Below, one piece after another: positions 1-9,387 of a stretch of DNA of 64,000 bases. How positions within the stretch are numbered: the stretch's first letter is position 1; every line of letters starts with the position of its first letter. The translations under genes and the position numbers were made by a program. The notes below the pieces were generated by a model, which searched no databases, was not told the DNA's origin, and was given only the letters and a program-made list of their open reading frames with translations. Source of the stretch: Photobacterium arenosum (GTDB lineage: Bacteria > Pseudomonadota > Gammaproteobacteria > Enterobacterales > Vibrionaceae). The DNA lies in contig NZ_JACYTP010000007.1 of NCBI RefSeq assembly GCF_014841115.1, positions 124,001 through 188,000 on the forward strand, in the 5' to 3' direction.

Positions 1-1
1 G

Positions 2-1534
2 CCGGATGGCTACAACACCGAGCTGACTCTGGCAATTGCCGAACTGATGGGTATCCATATCGAGATCAAAATGGGGGCATGGAATGATATCCGCCGTCAG
101 TTTGATCAGGGCGAGATTGATATCGTCCAGGGCATGATACAGTCCAGTGCCCGGCAGGCGAGATACAGTTTTTCGCCGCCCCATGCCATAGTGCATCAGT
201 CGGTGTTTGCCCGAAAGGGCACCCCCTTTGTGGCCAGTCTTGATGACCTGGCGGGCAAATCCGTGATTGTTCAGCGCAGCGGTGCGATGCACGATTACCT
301 GAGTAATCAGCAGCCGGGTGCAAACCTGGTGCTGGTGGACTCTCACGCCGATGGACTGCGTTTGCTAGCCTCCGGTCAGCATGACTACGCGCTGGTGGCG
401 AACCTGCCGGGTCTGTATACCGGCAAGGCGTTGGATCTGTCGAATATCATTCCGGTAGGGAAACCTTTTGGTGCCCAGCATTACGGCTATGCAGTGCAAA
501 AAGGCCATGAAGATTTACTGGCCCAGTTCAGCGAAGGGCTGGCGATTTTGAAAAACACCGGCCGTCAGCAAGCTATCTACGACAAATGGCTGGGCCCGCT
601 GGAAACGCCGGGGATCAGCTGGAAGAAACTGGGCATGGCGGCGGCCACGATTTCCGCCCTTCTATTGCTGGTGCTGGGGGGGATCATGATCTGGAACCGG
701 GCACTGAGCCGGGAAGTGGCGCGGCGGACAAAAGCGCAGCAACTCCAGCAGCAACAGCTGATTCAGGCGGATAAAATGACCTCGCTGGGCATTTTGGTGT
801 CTGGCATGGCCCATGAGATCAACAACCCCAGCAGTTTGCTGCTGCTGAATTTACCCATTCTCAAAGACGCGTATCAGGATGCGGAAGACATTCTGGATGC
901 CCATTATCAGCAGTATGGCGATTTCACCTTAGGCGGGCTGGCCTACAGCCGGATGCGGGAGGAAATTCCCTCCATGCTGGATGATATGCAGGCGGGGACC
1001 CAGCGGATCCGCCGGATTGTCGATGATCTGAGGGATTTTGCCCGCCAGGAACCCAGTGCGCTCAATGAAGTGGTAGATCTGAATCAGGTCACGGCGGCGG
1101 CGATTCGTTTGGTCGACAGCACCTTATTGACATCGACCCATCACTTTTCTGTCGAATACGGCGATCAGCTGCCGTGTTTTGAAGGCAACGGCCAGCGGAT
1201 CGAGCAAGTGATCATCAATCTGATCATCAATGCCTGTCAGGCGCTGACGTCACAGCAACAAAGCATCAGGGTGACGACCGGTTTTAACCCCGCTGACAAT
1301 TTGCTGATCCTGGAAATCTGCGATCAGGGGCAGGGCATCGACCCTGAGCATCTTCCTCATTTGAGTGATCCTTTCTTTACCACCAAGCGTGAGCAAGGCG
1401 GGACGGGCTTGGGGCTGTCTATCTCATTCAGCATAGTGAGTGAACATGGCGGCACGTTGAAATATGACTCTAGACTACAACAAGGCACTTGCGTGACGCT
1501 TGCGCTGCCAGCCTTGAAAGGGACAACTGTTTAA
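2..1534 (+). CDS. Sensor histidine kinase with periplasmic solute-binding (SBP_bac_3-like) domain, 5' partial
   Basis: The frame is open from base 2, so the gene starts upstream of the window; the ATG at 47 is internal. The first ~190 visible residues read like a periplasmic amino-acid-binding domain (PDGYNTELTLAIAELMG..., then 'DIVQGM'). One membrane helix follows (about 640-700), then a kinase core with H-box MAHEINNP (about 803-830), N-box NLIINACQAL and G-boxes DQGQGI and GTGLGLSIS. It probably senses a small ligand outside the cytoplasmic membrane and phosphorylates the response regulator whose ATG overlaps its stop codon (TAATG at 1532-1536). Given the downstream symporter and aspartase, an acidic amino acid or C4-dicarboxylate is the likely signal; that is inference. 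Confidence 0.9.
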   Translation, partial: PDGYNTELTLAIAELMGIHIEIKMGAWNDIRRQFDQGEIDIVQGMIQSSARQARYSFSPPHAIVHQSVFARKGTPFVASLDDLAGKSVIVQRSGAMHDYLSNQQPGANLVLVDSHADGLRLLASGQHDYALVANLPGLYTGKALDLSNIIPVGKPFGAQHYGYAVQKGHEDLLAQFSEGLAILKNTGRQQAIYDKWLGPLETPGISWKKLGMAAATISALLLLVLGGIMIWNRALSREVARRTKAQQLQQQQLIQADKMTSLGILVSGMAHEINNPSSLLLLNLPILKDAYQDAEDILDAHYQQYGDFTLGGLAYSRMREEIPSMLDDMQAGTQRIRRIVDDLRDFARQEPSALNEVVDLNQVTAAAIRLVDSTLLTSTHHFSVEYGDQLPCFEGNGQRIEQVIINLIINACQALTSQQQSIRVTTGFNPADNLLILEICDQGQGIDPEHLPHLSDPFFTTKREQGGTGLGLSISFSIVSEHGGTLKYDSRLQQGTCVTLALPALKGTTV

Positions 1535-2946
1535 TGAAGACAAATCGCTATCCTGCATTCGGTGTCTTGCTGGTGGATGATGAACCGGCCTTTCTGCGCA
1601 GCCTGAGTATCGTGCTGGAGCGGCGGGGCGGCATCAATCATATCGTCCAGTGTCAGGACAGCCGCGATGCCATGGCCATTATTGAACAGGAAAATATCGG
1701 CCTGGTGCTGCTGGATCTGACCATGCCGCACCTGTCCGGCGAAGTCTTGCTGCAGCAGATCAAGACAGAATTTCCTGAAGTCGGCGTCATTATTATCAGC
1801 GGGCTGAATCAGGTCGAAACGGCGGTCAATTGTATCCGGCTCGGTGCTTATGATTACTTCGTGAAAACCACAGAGGAAAACCGGCTGATCGAAGGCGTGA
1901 AACGGGCCATTTTGCTGCAGGAAATGCGCGAAGAGCACAACGCGCTGCGGCGCCGGTTTCTGACTGACACCCTGGAGCGGCCGGAGGCTTTTGGCGACAT
2001 CATTACCCGAGATAAAGGCATGCGCTCTGTGTTCCAGTATCTCGAATCGGTAGCGCCGAGCAGCCAGCCTGTGATGGTGTGCGGTGAGAGTGGTGTCGGT
2101 AAAGAGCTGATCGCCCGGGCGCTGCATACCCTGAGTGAGCGTGCCGGGCCGCTGATCAGCGTGAATGTCGCCGGACTGGACGACAATGTGTTTGCCGACA
2201 CCTTGTTTGGTCACCACCGCGGCGCGTTTACCGGTGCCGATAAACCCCGCGCCGGTCTGATCGAACAAGCGGCAGGCGGCACCCTTTTTCTCGATGAAAT
2301 CGGCGACTTGAGCCAGACATCACAGGTCAAGTTGCTGCGCCTGATTCAGGAAGGGGAATACTATCCCCTCGGCAGTGACAGGCCGAAACGTCTCAACGCA
2401 CGGATTGTGGTGGCCACGCATCAGAATCTGGTGCAGAAGCAACAAAGCGGCGAGTTCCGCAAAGACCTCTATTACCGTTTGAAAACCCATCAGGTGGATA
2501 TTCCGCCCTTGCGCCAGCGCCGTCAGGATATTCCTTTGCTGCTGGAGCACTTTTTACAGGAAGCGGCCGATGAGCTGGGCAAAACCAAGCCGACCATCCC
2601 GAAAGAGCTGCCGGTGCTGCTGGCAAACTATGCCTTTCCCGGCAATATCCGTGAGCTGAGGGCGCTGGCGTATGATGCCATGAGTCAGCACCGCTCGCGC
2701 ATGTTGTCCATGGAGGTGTTTCGCCGGGTGCTGGATCAGGACAATGACGTCAGTGAGATGGCTGCAGGAAACAGCCTGACTATGTTCGATCCGGAGCAGT
2801 CTCTGCCGACCCTGCAGGAAATGGGCGATTTACTGATTCAGGAAGCCATGCGCCGGGCGGAGGGCAATCAGTCTCTGGCGGCGAAGTTTCTTGGGATCTC
2901 GCAGCCCGCGCTCAGCAAGCGACTGAAAAAATCTCAGCCGGAATAA
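1534..2946 (+). CDS. Sigma-54-dependent response regulator (NtrC/DctD family)
   Basis: A 470-residue NtrC-type regulator. The receiver domain has the phospho-acceptor Asp near residue 61 (VLLDLTMP). The AAA+ domain has Walker A GESGVGKE (about 184-191), the sigma-54 contact loop GAFTGA (about 230-235) and Walker [12 protein letters not shown] Fis-type helix-turn-helix ends the protein ([20 protein letters not shown]). The ATG at 1534 is chosen over an upstream in-frame start because it overlaps the kinase stop, implying translational coupling. It should activate the -24/-12 promoter found at 3169-3185 in front of the symporter gene. Confidence 0.93.
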   Translation: MKTNRYPAFGVLLVDDEPAFLRSLSIVLERRGGINHIVQCQDSRDAMAIIEQENIGLVLLDLTMPHLSGEVLLQQIKTEFPEVGVIIISGLNQVETAVNCIRLGAYDYFVKTTEENRLIEGVKRAILLQEMREEHNALRRRFLTDTLERPEAFGDIITRDKGMRSVFQYLESVAPSSQPVMVCGESGVGKELIARALHTLSERAGPLISVNVAGLDDNVFADTLFGHHRGAFTGADKPRAGLIEQAAGGTLFLDEIGDLSQTSQVKLLRLIQEGEYYPLGSDRPKRLNARIVVATHQNLVQKQQSGEFRKDLYYRLKTHQVDIPPLRQRRQDIPLLLEHFLQEAADELGKTKPTIPKELPVLLANYAFPGNIRELRALAYDAMSQHRSRMLSMEVFRRVLDQDNDVSEMAAGNSLTMFDPEQSLPTLQEMGDLLIQEAMRRAEGNQSLAAKFLGISQPALSKRLKKSQPE

Positions 2947-2982
2947 TCGCCGCGCATCAGGCTTCACAGGGTCGGGCTGGAT

Positions 2983-3011
2983 GAACCCCTATAACCAAAG
3001 TAAAGGTTATA
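2983..3011 (+). promoter_or_regulatory. Putative upstream activator site 1 for the response regulator
   Basis: An inverted repeat, TATAACC-N8-GGTTATA, spans 2990-3011. Its left arm in reverse complement (CTTTGGTTATA) recurs at 3081-3091. It lies roughly 195 bp before the predicted sigma-54 start site, a normal distance for an NtrC-type enhancer. Assignment to the adjacent regulator is inference. Confidence 0.5.
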
Positions 3012-3078
3012 ACTTTGTAAATAGTCAATAAGATTATGTTTTATAAAGAAAAGGTTCGGGTTTGCCACTCGCGCCTAT

Positions 3079-3094
3079 TCCTTTGGTTATACCC
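3079..3094 (+). promoter_or_regulatory. Putative upstream activator site 2
   Basis: CTTTGGTTATA at 3081-3091 repeats the core of the site at 2990-3011 in opposite orientation, about 110 bp before the predicted start site. Two related sites upstream of one sigma-54 promoter fit cooperative enhancer binding. Confidence 0.45.
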
Positions 3095-3168
3095 CTTCTT
3101 AGGTTGGTCTATTTCTCTTCTGTTATCTTTTCTAAATAAAAAACAATGACTTGTATTTTCTTTGATGT

Positions 3169-3185
3169 TTGGCATCATGCTTGCA
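3169..3185 (+). promoter_or_regulatory. Sigma-54 (-24/-12) promoter of the DAACS symporter gene
   Basis: TTGGCAT-N5-TTGCA matches the RpoN consensus TTGGCAC-R-N4-TTGCW at all key positions, with GG-N10-GC spacing intact. The start site would fall near 3196, giving an untranslated leader of about 100 nt. A sigma-54 activator is encoded immediately upstream. Confidence 0.75.
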
Positions 3186-3295
3186 TTAATCCTGTTCCTG
3201 TATGTATGGGCTCAGCCCATCCTGACGTGTAAACAATGACAGCTAAGCAGAAACGGGGATTCACCCGACTTCTGTCAATTGGATAAGGAAATAAC

Positions 3296-4588
3296 ATGGA
3301 ACAAGCTCACGAGAAGCCAACCCCGAAAGGTATGTGGGGCGGACTCGCCTTATGGAAGAAAATTCTGGTCGGTATGATTCTTGGGGTCATCGCGGGCAGC
3401 CTGCTCGGCCCGGATGCAGAAATCCTCAAGCCTATCGGTACTCTGTTTATCAATGCCATTAAAATGCTCATCGTGCCTCTGGTGTTCTGCTCTTTGGTGG
3501 TCGGCGTGACCTCCATGCAAGATACCCGCAAGATGGGACGAATTGGCGCCAAAGCCATTGTGATTTACCTCTCGACCACAGCAGTGGCCATCAGTATCGG
3601 TCTTGGCCTGTCCAGTATCCTGGCACCGGGTGCCGGCTTGGAGATGACGGCAACAGCGGCGGCGGCAGAAGCGAAAGAAGCGCCGACTCTGGTTCAGACA
3701 CTGCTCAGTTTAATCCCGAACAACCCTATCAGTGCACTGGCAACAGGGAACATTCTTCAAATCATCGTATTCGCTCTGGGCCTGGGTGTGGCGCTGAACC
3801 TGTGTGGTGAGAAAGGAAAACCTGCCGTTCAGGTGTTCGAAAGTCTGGCTGAGGCCATGTACAAGCTGACTGAACTGGTCATGAAGCTGGCGCCTTACGG
3901 TATCTTCGGTCTGATGGCCTGGGTGGCCGGTAAATACGGTCTGGAAATCCTGCTGCCACTGTTTAAAGTGATTGCGGTGGCTTACATCGGCAGCCTGCTG
4001 CATGTACTGCTGTTCTACCCGGCGGTGATCAAAGTCTTCGGTCGTCTTAACCCTATGCCTTATATCAAAGGGATTGCGACCCCGGCTGCAGTGGCGTTTA
4101 CCACCACCAGCAGTTCAGGCACCTTGCCTGCCAGCATTAAATGCGCCCGTGAAGAGCTGGGTGTATCTAAAGGTGTGTCCAGTTTTGTTCTGCCGTTAGG
4201 CGCGACCATTAACATGGACGGCACGGCGTTGTATCAGGGTGTGGCGGCGCTGTTTGTCGCACAGGCATTTGGTATTAACCTGGAGTTTGCCGACTATGTT
4301 GCCATAGTGATGACAGCAACGCTGGCTTCCATTGGTACCGCCGGTGTACCGGGTGCCGGCCTGATCATGCTGTCGCTGGTACTGACCACAGTTGGCCTGC
4401 CAATGGAAGGTCTGGCGATTGTCGCCGGTATTGACCGTATTCTGGATATGGCTCGTACCACTGTGAATGTCTGTGGCGATCTGATGGTTGCTGTCCTGGT
4501 TGGTCGCAGCGAAGACGAGCTGGATACTGAAGTCTATAACCGCAGTACAGAGAAAACGACCCTGACGGCGAGCGAAGATATCGCTTAA
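3296..4588 (+). CDS. Dicarboxylate/amino acid:cation symporter (DAACS family)
   Basis: A 430-residue integral membrane protein of the DAACS (GltP/DctA/EAAT) family, importing glutamate, aspartate or C4-dicarboxylates with H+ or Na+. Visible family marks are the serine-rich re-entrant loop TTSSSGTLPASI, the TM7 motif NMDGT, and the C-terminal loop and TM8 ending in DRILDMARTTVNVCGD, which holds the conserved Asp/Arg/Asn ligands. It starts at the ATG preceded by AAGGAA. It has its own sigma-54 promoter and a strong terminator, so it is probably monocistronic. With aspartase downstream, aspartate is a plausible substrate; exact specificity cannot be read. Confidence 0.93.
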   Translation: MEQAHEKPTPKGMWGGLALWKKILVGMILGVIAGSLLGPDAEILKPIGTLFINAIKMLIVPLVFCSLVVGVTSMQDTRKMGRIGAKAIVIYLSTTAVAISIGLGLSSILAPGAGLEMTATAAAAEAKEAPTLVQTLLSLIPNNPISALATGNILQIIVFALGLGVALNLCGEKGKPAVQVFESLAEAMYKLTELVMKLAPYGIFGLMAWVAGKYGLEILLPLFKVIAVAYIGSLLHVLLFYPAVIKVFGRLNPMPYIKGIATPAAVAFTTTSSSGTLPASIKCAREELGVSKGVSSFVLPLGATINMDGTALYQGVAALFVAQAFGINLEFADYVAIVMTATLASIGTAGVPGAGLIMLSLVLTTVGLPMEGLAIVAGIDRILDMARTTVNVCGDLMVAVLVGRSEDELDTEVYNRSTEKTTLTASEDIA

Positions 4589-4613
4589 TCCTCGTTGAGC
4601 TCTATAGAGAGAT

Positions 4614-4641
4614 AGGCCAGCCGCAAAGGCTGGCCTTTTTT
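4614..4641 (+). terminator. Rho-independent terminator after the symporter gene
   Basis: Stem AGGCCAGCC / GGCTGGCCT with loop GCAAA (4614-4636), followed by a run of T residues. Confidence 0.9.
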
Positions 4642-4647
4642 ATGCGT

Positions 4648-4711
4648 GCGACTTTTTACACAGGCGACTTTTTACACAGGCGGCTTTTTATACAGGTGAC
4701 TTTTTATACGG
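4648..4711. repeat. Four tandem copies of a 16-bp unit
   Basis: Unit GCGACTTTTTACACAG is repeated at 4648-4663 and 4664-4679 (identical), then 4680-4695 and 4696-4711 (2 and 4 mismatches). A fifth partial GCGA follows. It sits just after the symporter terminator. Confidence 0.9.
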
Positions 4712-4783
4712 GCGAATAGGTTTTGTGGACAGAAAATGAGGAAAATCGTGCAAGAGTTTGTGAATTACAATGGGTAGGCAATG

Positions 4784-5021
4784 CATTTTTAGTGTGATGG
4801 ATAAAAGACAATATTCAGACCAGGATCATATTCCTGCAGATTGAGCGATCTCGCCAGAGTGCAGGCTAACAGGCTGCTTATAAAAGTGTTTAATGGTTTC
4901 ATGCATAAGTGATGCATAAAGTGCCGGTTATTAAGCGTTCCGGGCTGATAAGAATAAATAGCCTTTTTTTGCAATCTCTTCAGCTATGCATTAATTGCAT
5001 TGTTGCTTACTTTTATGCATT
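4784..5021. promoter_or_regulatory. Cluster of ATGCAT motifs upstream of aspA
   Basis: Within the 500-bp gap before aspA the 6-mer ATGCAT occurs five times (about 4781, 4901, 4912, 4985 and 5015). Two sit inside the direct repeat ATGCATAAGTG (4901-4911) / ATGCATAAAGTG (4912-4923). No convincing gene was found in this gap. The motifs may be binding sites for an aspA regulator; no FNR or CRP consensus was recognised. Confidence 0.35.
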
Positions 5022-5142
5022 TCCCTTTAAGGCTCAAAACGACGATTGTATGAAGCACTTAGCCGCCATAAGAAGCTGAAGATGGCTCGTATAAGCGGCG
5101 AAGTGGTATCTCTTTCCTACCCATGAGTTTAAGGTGACCGCT

Positions 5143-6573
5143 ATGCTTGATACTGTCCAGCAAGTACGTATTGAAGAAGATCTGTTAGGCCAGCGTGAAA
5201 TTCCCGCTTCTGCTTATTACGGCATTCATTCTCTTCGCGCTTACGAGAACTTCAATATTTCTTCAATGCGTATTTCCGACGTGCCAGAGTTTGTTCGCGG
5301 CATGGTCTTTACCAAGAAAGCGGCAGCACGTGCCAATATGGAGCTGGGCAGCATTCCGTCGGAAGTGGGCCAGTACATCATTCAAGCCTGCGATCTGATT
5401 CTGGAAACAGGTAAATGCATGGATCAGTTCATCTCTGACGTGTATCAGGGCGGCGCAGGTACTTCTGTGAACATGAACACCAATGAAGTGATCGCCAATA
5501 TTGCGCTGGAGCTGAAAGGCCATGCCAAAGGCGAGTATCACATCATTAACCCGAATGATCATGTTAACAAGAGCCAGTCGACCAACTGTGCTTACCCGAC
5601 AGGCTTCCGTGTGGCCGTGTACAACAGCATTATCAAGCTGGTGGGTTCTATTGAGCATCTGCAGGCGGCGTTTGATGCCAAAAGCGAAGAGTTCAGTGAT
5701 GTGCTGAAGATGGGCCGTACTCAGTTGCAGGACGCCGTACCGATGACGGTCGGACAAGAATTCCACGCTTTCAGTATTTTGCTGAAAGAAGAAATCAAAA
5801 ACCTGAAATATTCCGCGGCCTTGCTGCTGGAAGTGAACCTGGGTGCCACAGCGATTGGTACCGGCTTGAACGCCCCGGCTGGCTATCAGGAACTGGCGGT
5901 GAAATATCTGGCAGAAGCGACCGGCCTGGACTGTGTACCAGCAGAAGATCTGATTGAAGCGACCTCTGACTGTGGCGCTTACGTGACAGTGCACGGCGCG
6001 CTGAAGCGACTGGCGGTTAAGATGTCGAAAGTCTGTAACGATTTGCGTCTGCTGTCATCGGGTCCGCGTGCCGGTCTCAATGAAATCAACCTGCCGGAAA
6101 TGCAGGCGGGTTCATCCATCATGCCAGCTAAAGTAAACCCTGTGATTCCGGAAGTGGTGAATCAGGTGTGCTTTAAAGTGATCGGTAACGACACCACAGT
6201 GACCTTTGCGGCAGAAGCCGGACAGTTGCAGCTGAACGTGATGGAGCCGGTGATCGGCCAGGCTATTTTCGAGTCGATTGAACTGCTGAGCAATGCCTGT
6301 ATCAATCTGGCGGACAAATGCATCTCGGGTATCAAAGTGAACCGCCAGATCTGTGAAGATTATGTCTTCAACTCTATCGGTATCGTAACTTACCTGAACC
6401 CGTATATCGGCCACCACGAAGGCGATATCGTCGGTAAGATTTGTGCTGAAACCGGTCGTAGCGTGAAAGAAGTTGCGATGGAGCGTGGCCTGCTGAGTGA
6501 AGAGGAGCTGAACGATATTTTCTCTGCTCAGAACCTGATGCGCCCGAGCTACAAAGCCAAGCTGTACAGCTGA
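5143..6573 (+). CDS. aspA: Aspartate ammonia-lyase (aspartase)
   Basis: A 476-residue member of the fumarase/aspartase superfamily, converting L-aspartate to fumarate and ammonia in the cytoplasm. Nearly every block of E. coli AspA is recognisable, including the C3 signature [11 protein letters not shown], which carries the catalytic serine. The ATG at 5143 is preferred over a GTG nine bases upstream because AAGGTGA sits correctly before it. An oddity: the loop that normally reads QSTNDAYP reads QSTNCAYP (Cys at residue 149, bases 5587-5589). The gene follows an acidic amino-acid transporter, which fits aspartate catabolism. A strong terminator follows. Confidence 0.96.
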   Translation: MLDTVQQVRIEEDLLGQREIPASAYYGIHSLRAYENFNISSMRISDVPEFVRGMVFTKKAAARANMELGSIPSEVGQYIIQACDLILETGKCMDQFISDVYQGGAGTSVNMNTNEVIANIALELKGHAKGEYHIINPNDHVNKSQSTNCAYPTGFRVAVYNSIIKLVGSIEHLQAAFDAKSEEFSDVLKMGRTQLQDAVPMTVGQEFHAFSILLKEEIKNLKYSAALLLEVNLGATAIGTGLNAPAGYQELAVKYLAEATGLDCVPAEDLIEATSDCGAYVTVHGALKRLAVKMSKVCNDLRLLSSGPRAGLNEINLPEMQAGSSIMPAKVNPVIPEVVNQVCFKVIGNDTTVTFAAEAGQLQLNVMEPVIGQAIFESIELLSNACINLADKCISGIKVNRQICEDYVFNSIGIVTYLNPYIGHHEGDIVGKICAETGRSVKEVAMERGLLSEEELNDIFSAQNLMRPSYKAKLYS

Positions 6574-6640
6574 AAGAATGTAATAACTGAAAGAATTTAA
6601 AGAACAATAAATAAAAGGTCTTGAAACCCTACATCCTTTA

Positions 6641-6669
6641 CCTCCCTTGTTTTCAAGGGAGGTTTTTTT
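6641..6669 (+). terminator. Terminator after aspA
   Basis: Perfect stem CCTCCCTTG / CAAGGGAGG with a TTTT loop, then seven T residues. It may also serve the converging LysR gene. Confidence 0.92.
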
Positions 6670-6690
6670 ATTTCTGGGGGACAGTGATTG

Positions 6691-7596
6691 TCAGTCCCTG
6701 CTCATCAGGCCATCAATCGGGCTGATCTTACTCAGCGCACTCCAGATGGCTTCGCAGGTCGGGTGGAGCCGGGAGTGATAACGGTAAATGTACAAATCCA
6801 GCGGCACGGGCTCCCGTGCGGTCAGTATCTGTAGCCGTCCGGCGGCCAGCTCATCTTTGATGGCGTAATCCGGTAACCAGCTGATGCCTTTCCCTTGCAT
6901 CACCAGGGCTTTGATGAAATCTGTCATCGATGAGGTACAGACAGTATTCGGCGTTAATGTCCGGTTGGCGCGTTGCAGCGCCCGGCCCATGTAACTTTCC
7001 GGGGTATAGTCCAGCGACGGCACGGCATCATTGTCTGCGGGATCAAAGAGTGGTTTACCATGTTCATCGACCGCCGACACGCAGTACAGATAAGAGCGCC
7101 CCAGATAAACAGAACGGTAAGGCGCCATTTGCAGGCTGTCCTCATAGAATGAAAACAGAAAATCGCATTTACCGTCGATCAGCTGTTTTACCGCGTCATC
7201 CACCTCATTGGCTACCACAGAAAGCTGAGTGTTTAAGGTCGGGTTAAACAAACAGGCATGCAGCTTAGGCAGCACACTGATCGCCATGGAATGCGAAGAG
7301 CTGATCCGCACGGTATGACGACCCAGAAATGAGCTGCCAGCCAGACGGCTCACTTCGTCATCCAGTTGCTGAAGAATCGACAGCGCAGTCGTTTTAAACT
7401 GCTTGCCTTTCAGTGTCAGCTCGATGGGGGTTTTGCTGCGATCGATTAAATTCAGCCCTAGTTCGGCTTCAAGGGATTTTATCCGGCGACTGAAAGCCGG
7501 CTGCGTCACATTACGTACAGCGGCTGCATGGGAAAAGTTACGCAGTTCGGCCAGTGTCAGAAAATCCTGTAACCATTTCGTTTCGATATTTTTCAT
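6691..7596 (-). CDS. LysR-family regulator, HypT/YjiE-like
   Basis: A 301-residue LysR regulator with N-terminal winged HTH (residues ~15-60, including NVTQPAFSRRIKSLE) and a C-terminal effector domain. By remembered comparison it resembles E. coli HypT (YjiE), the hypochlorite-responsive regulator, in the start NIETKWLQDFLTL, the SYMGR motif, and SSM followed by GISWLPDYAI near the end. Whether it senses oxidants here cannot be read. It converges on aspA and has no divergent partner within 300 bp. The ATG start is followed directly by the conserved family N-terminus. Confidence 0.88.
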   Translation of the reverse strand: MKNIETKWLQDFLTLAELRNFSHAAAVRNVTQPAFSRRIKSLEAELGLNLIDRSKTPIELTLKGKQFKTTALSILQQLDDEVSRLAGSSFLGRHTVRISSSHSMAISVLPKLHACLFNPTLNTQLSVVANEVDDAVKQLIDGKCDFLFSFYEDSLQMAPYRSVYLGRSYLYCVSAVDEHGKPLFDPADNDAVPSLDYTPESYMGRALQRANRTLTPNTVCTSSMTDFIKALVMQGKGISWLPDYAIKDELAAGRLQILTAREPVPLDLYIYRYHSRLHPTCEAIWSALSKISPIDGLMSRD

Positions 7597-7901
7597 TATA
7601 TAAGTGGCTGTTTTATCGAATAATCATTTGTATTTACGGCTCAAAATGAACCGTTGCCGGATAAGATTACCAAAACCATGATAATGCCTGCCATCTTTAT
7701 CTGAAATCATTTGTGTTGCGGCATGGGTTCAGAGGTCGCCATGATTTAAACGGCAGTCATGTTTCGCAATCGTCCTTCACGGGTCACAGCACGAGCTGAC
7801 CTGATAGAAAAATGCAGACTATGTGTGATGTTGCATTTTATTGGGAACAATATGTCAAAAGCGTTATCCAAGAAGATGATTGGATCACAGGAGATAAATG
7901 G
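7597..7901. other. Intergenic stretch with no recognised feature
   Basis: About 300 bp between the LysR gene and the hydrolase. It should contain both promoters, but no convincing motif or small gene was seen. Confidence 0.4.
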
Positions 7902-8828
7902 ATGTTAAAGCGCTTATTGTTAACGGTGGCTACTGTCTTTTCAGTGGCGTCCTTGCCGGCTTTGTCAATGGTGACGGAAGCGGTTAAACGGAGTGATGGT
8001 TCGGAGATTACCTATTATCTGACCGGGCGTGGCAGCGACAGTTTGCTGGTGCTGGTTCAGGGTTCAGACTGCAACAGTGTTTTTCATAATAAAAATATCA
8101 ATGAAAATTTTAGCCAGGTGATGGCAGGTGCCGACATTCTGACGGTAGAAAAATACGGGATTGATAACGGGTTGAGCTGGAATACCGATCCGCAGCGGAC
8201 GGACTGTCCTGACGCCTATCTGAAACAGGATTCTCCGTTACAACGGGTGGATGATTACCTGGCGGTGCTGGATAAACTGGATCAGGACAATCGTTATGCC
8301 CAGATTATCTTGCTGGGGGGCAGTGAAGGGGCGTTGGTGGCGAATCTGCTGGCCGCGAAGAGTGACAAAGTGACCGCTGTGGTAGCGCTGAATGGCGGTG
8401 GGCGCTTTTTCATTGATGACGTGCTCTATAATATGCAGTCCCAGATGCCAGCGCAGGCTTTCAGCGAAGCGGAAAAAGGGTTCAGACAGTTTTCTGAAGC
8501 CGTGATACAGAGTAACGAGATGGACATTGCTGTCAGTGGGCACGGTTTTCCATGGTGGAAAGCCATGCTGACTGCCGACCAGCAGCAGATACTGCAAGCG
8601 ATTGATGTGCCTGTGCTTTTGATTCAGTCGGAAGAGGATACCAACGTGAGCCCGTATGCGTTTGACACCATGGTCAGGGCATTAAAGAAAACCGCCCCCC
8701 ATATCCAACCTCATACCTATGCTGGCCTTGATCATGCTTTCAATGATGCACAGGGCCAGAGCCAGGTTGAACGTGTGCTGGCCGATATCAAAGTCTGGAT
8801 TGATGGCAGGGTGCAATCAGTGAACTAA
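7902..8828 (+). CDS. Secreted alpha/beta-hydrolase
   Basis: A 308-residue protein with an N-terminal signal sequence (hydrophobic stretch, residues ~4-20) and an alpha/beta-hydrolase fold. The nucleophile elbow is GGSEG (Ser ~141); an acid candidate lies in QSEEDTNVSP and the His in GLDHAFND. The internal ATG at 7902 is preferred over 7812 because CAGGAG lies 8 bases upstream and the protein then begins with a proper signal peptide. It is probably a periplasmic esterase or peptidase-like hydrolase; the substrate is unknown. It stands alone. Confidence 0.75.
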   Translation: MLKRLLLTVATVFSVASLPALSMVTEAVKRSDGSEITYYLTGRGSDSLLVLVQGSDCNSVFHNKNINENFSQVMAGADILTVEKYGIDNGLSWNTDPQRTDCPDAYLKQDSPLQRVDDYLAVLDKLDQDNRYAQIILLGGSEGALVANLLAAKSDKVTAVVALNGGGRFFIDDVLYNMQSQMPAQAFSEAEKGFRQFSEAVIQSNEMDIAVSGHGFPWWKAMLTADQQQILQAIDVPVLLIQSEEDTNVSPYAFDTMVRALKKTAPHIQPHTYAGLDHAFNDAQGQSQVERVLADIKVWIDGRVQSVN

Positions 8829-8951
8829 AGCGCACAGCCTTATGGTTAGCGCGATTAACTGGCTATGGATAAAATCATTGTGCAGGTGCGATTGAAAACG
8901 CTATAAACAGACAACGACATCAAGATCTGAACAGGAAGTCACAGGAACCCG

Positions 8952-9377
8952 ATGAAAGTACATTTTTTTGAAGATAATCAGGATCAACCCTCAGTGCTGG
9001 ATGTTTTGCGCCAGTTGCGGCCGCAGTACGACAGAGCCGCTTTGCTGGCGCAGATCACCCGGCAGATGGCGCAGGGCTATCAGGTGGTTTACGTCAAATC
9101 GGGCGATCAGGTGATGGGTGTGGCAGGGTTTGTAGTGTCAGATAAGCTGGCCTGGGGCAAAGCCATTTATATTGATGACCTGGTGACGGCTGAGCAACAC
9201 CGCAGCAAGGGGGTCGGAGAATGTTTGATTGACTGGTTTAAAGTGTACGCAAAAGAGCAGGGGTGCCAGCAACTGCATCTGGACTCGGGCGTGCAGCGTT
9301 TTGCGGCGCATAAGTTCTATTTACGGGAAGGGTTTCACATTGCCAGCCATCATTTTTCGATGACAGAGATAAAGTAA
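8952..9377 (+). CDS. GNAT-family N-acetyltransferase
   Basis: A 141-residue cytoplasmic acetyltransferase. The acetyl-CoA-binding motif A is visible as IDDLVTAEQHRSKGVGECLIDW (R/Q-x-x-G-x-G/A form), followed by the C-terminal block FYLREGFHIASHHFSM. The substrate is unknown. A strong hairpin follows the stop codon, so transcription probably ends here. Confidence 0.85.
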   Translation: MKVHFFEDNQDQPSVLDVLRQLRPQYDRAALLAQITRQMAQGYQVVYVKSGDQVMGVAGFVVSDKLAWGKAIYIDDLVTAEQHRSKGVGECLIDWFKVYAKEQGCQQLHLDSGVQRFAAHKFYLREGFHIASHHFSMTEIK

Positions 9378-9387
9378 AGCCGAGAAC

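Noticed and set aside
1531-2268. Long antisense open frame (245 codons) opposite the response regulator
   Set aside because: It mirrors the GC-rich AAA+/receiver coding sequence, has no family resemblance and no ribosome-binding site.
4789-4974. 61-codon minus-strand frame in the aspA upstream region
   Set aside because: No ribosome-binding site or recognisable protein features; the stretch is better explained as regulatory DNA.
5060-5105. Possible sigma-54 promoter (TGGCTCG...AGC) before aspA
   Set aside because: GG-to-GC spacing is 9 rather than the required 10 bases.
5263-5994. 243-codon antisense frame opposite aspA
   Set aside because: Shadow of a highly conserved enzyme gene; composition is His/Gln-rich as expected of reversed codons.
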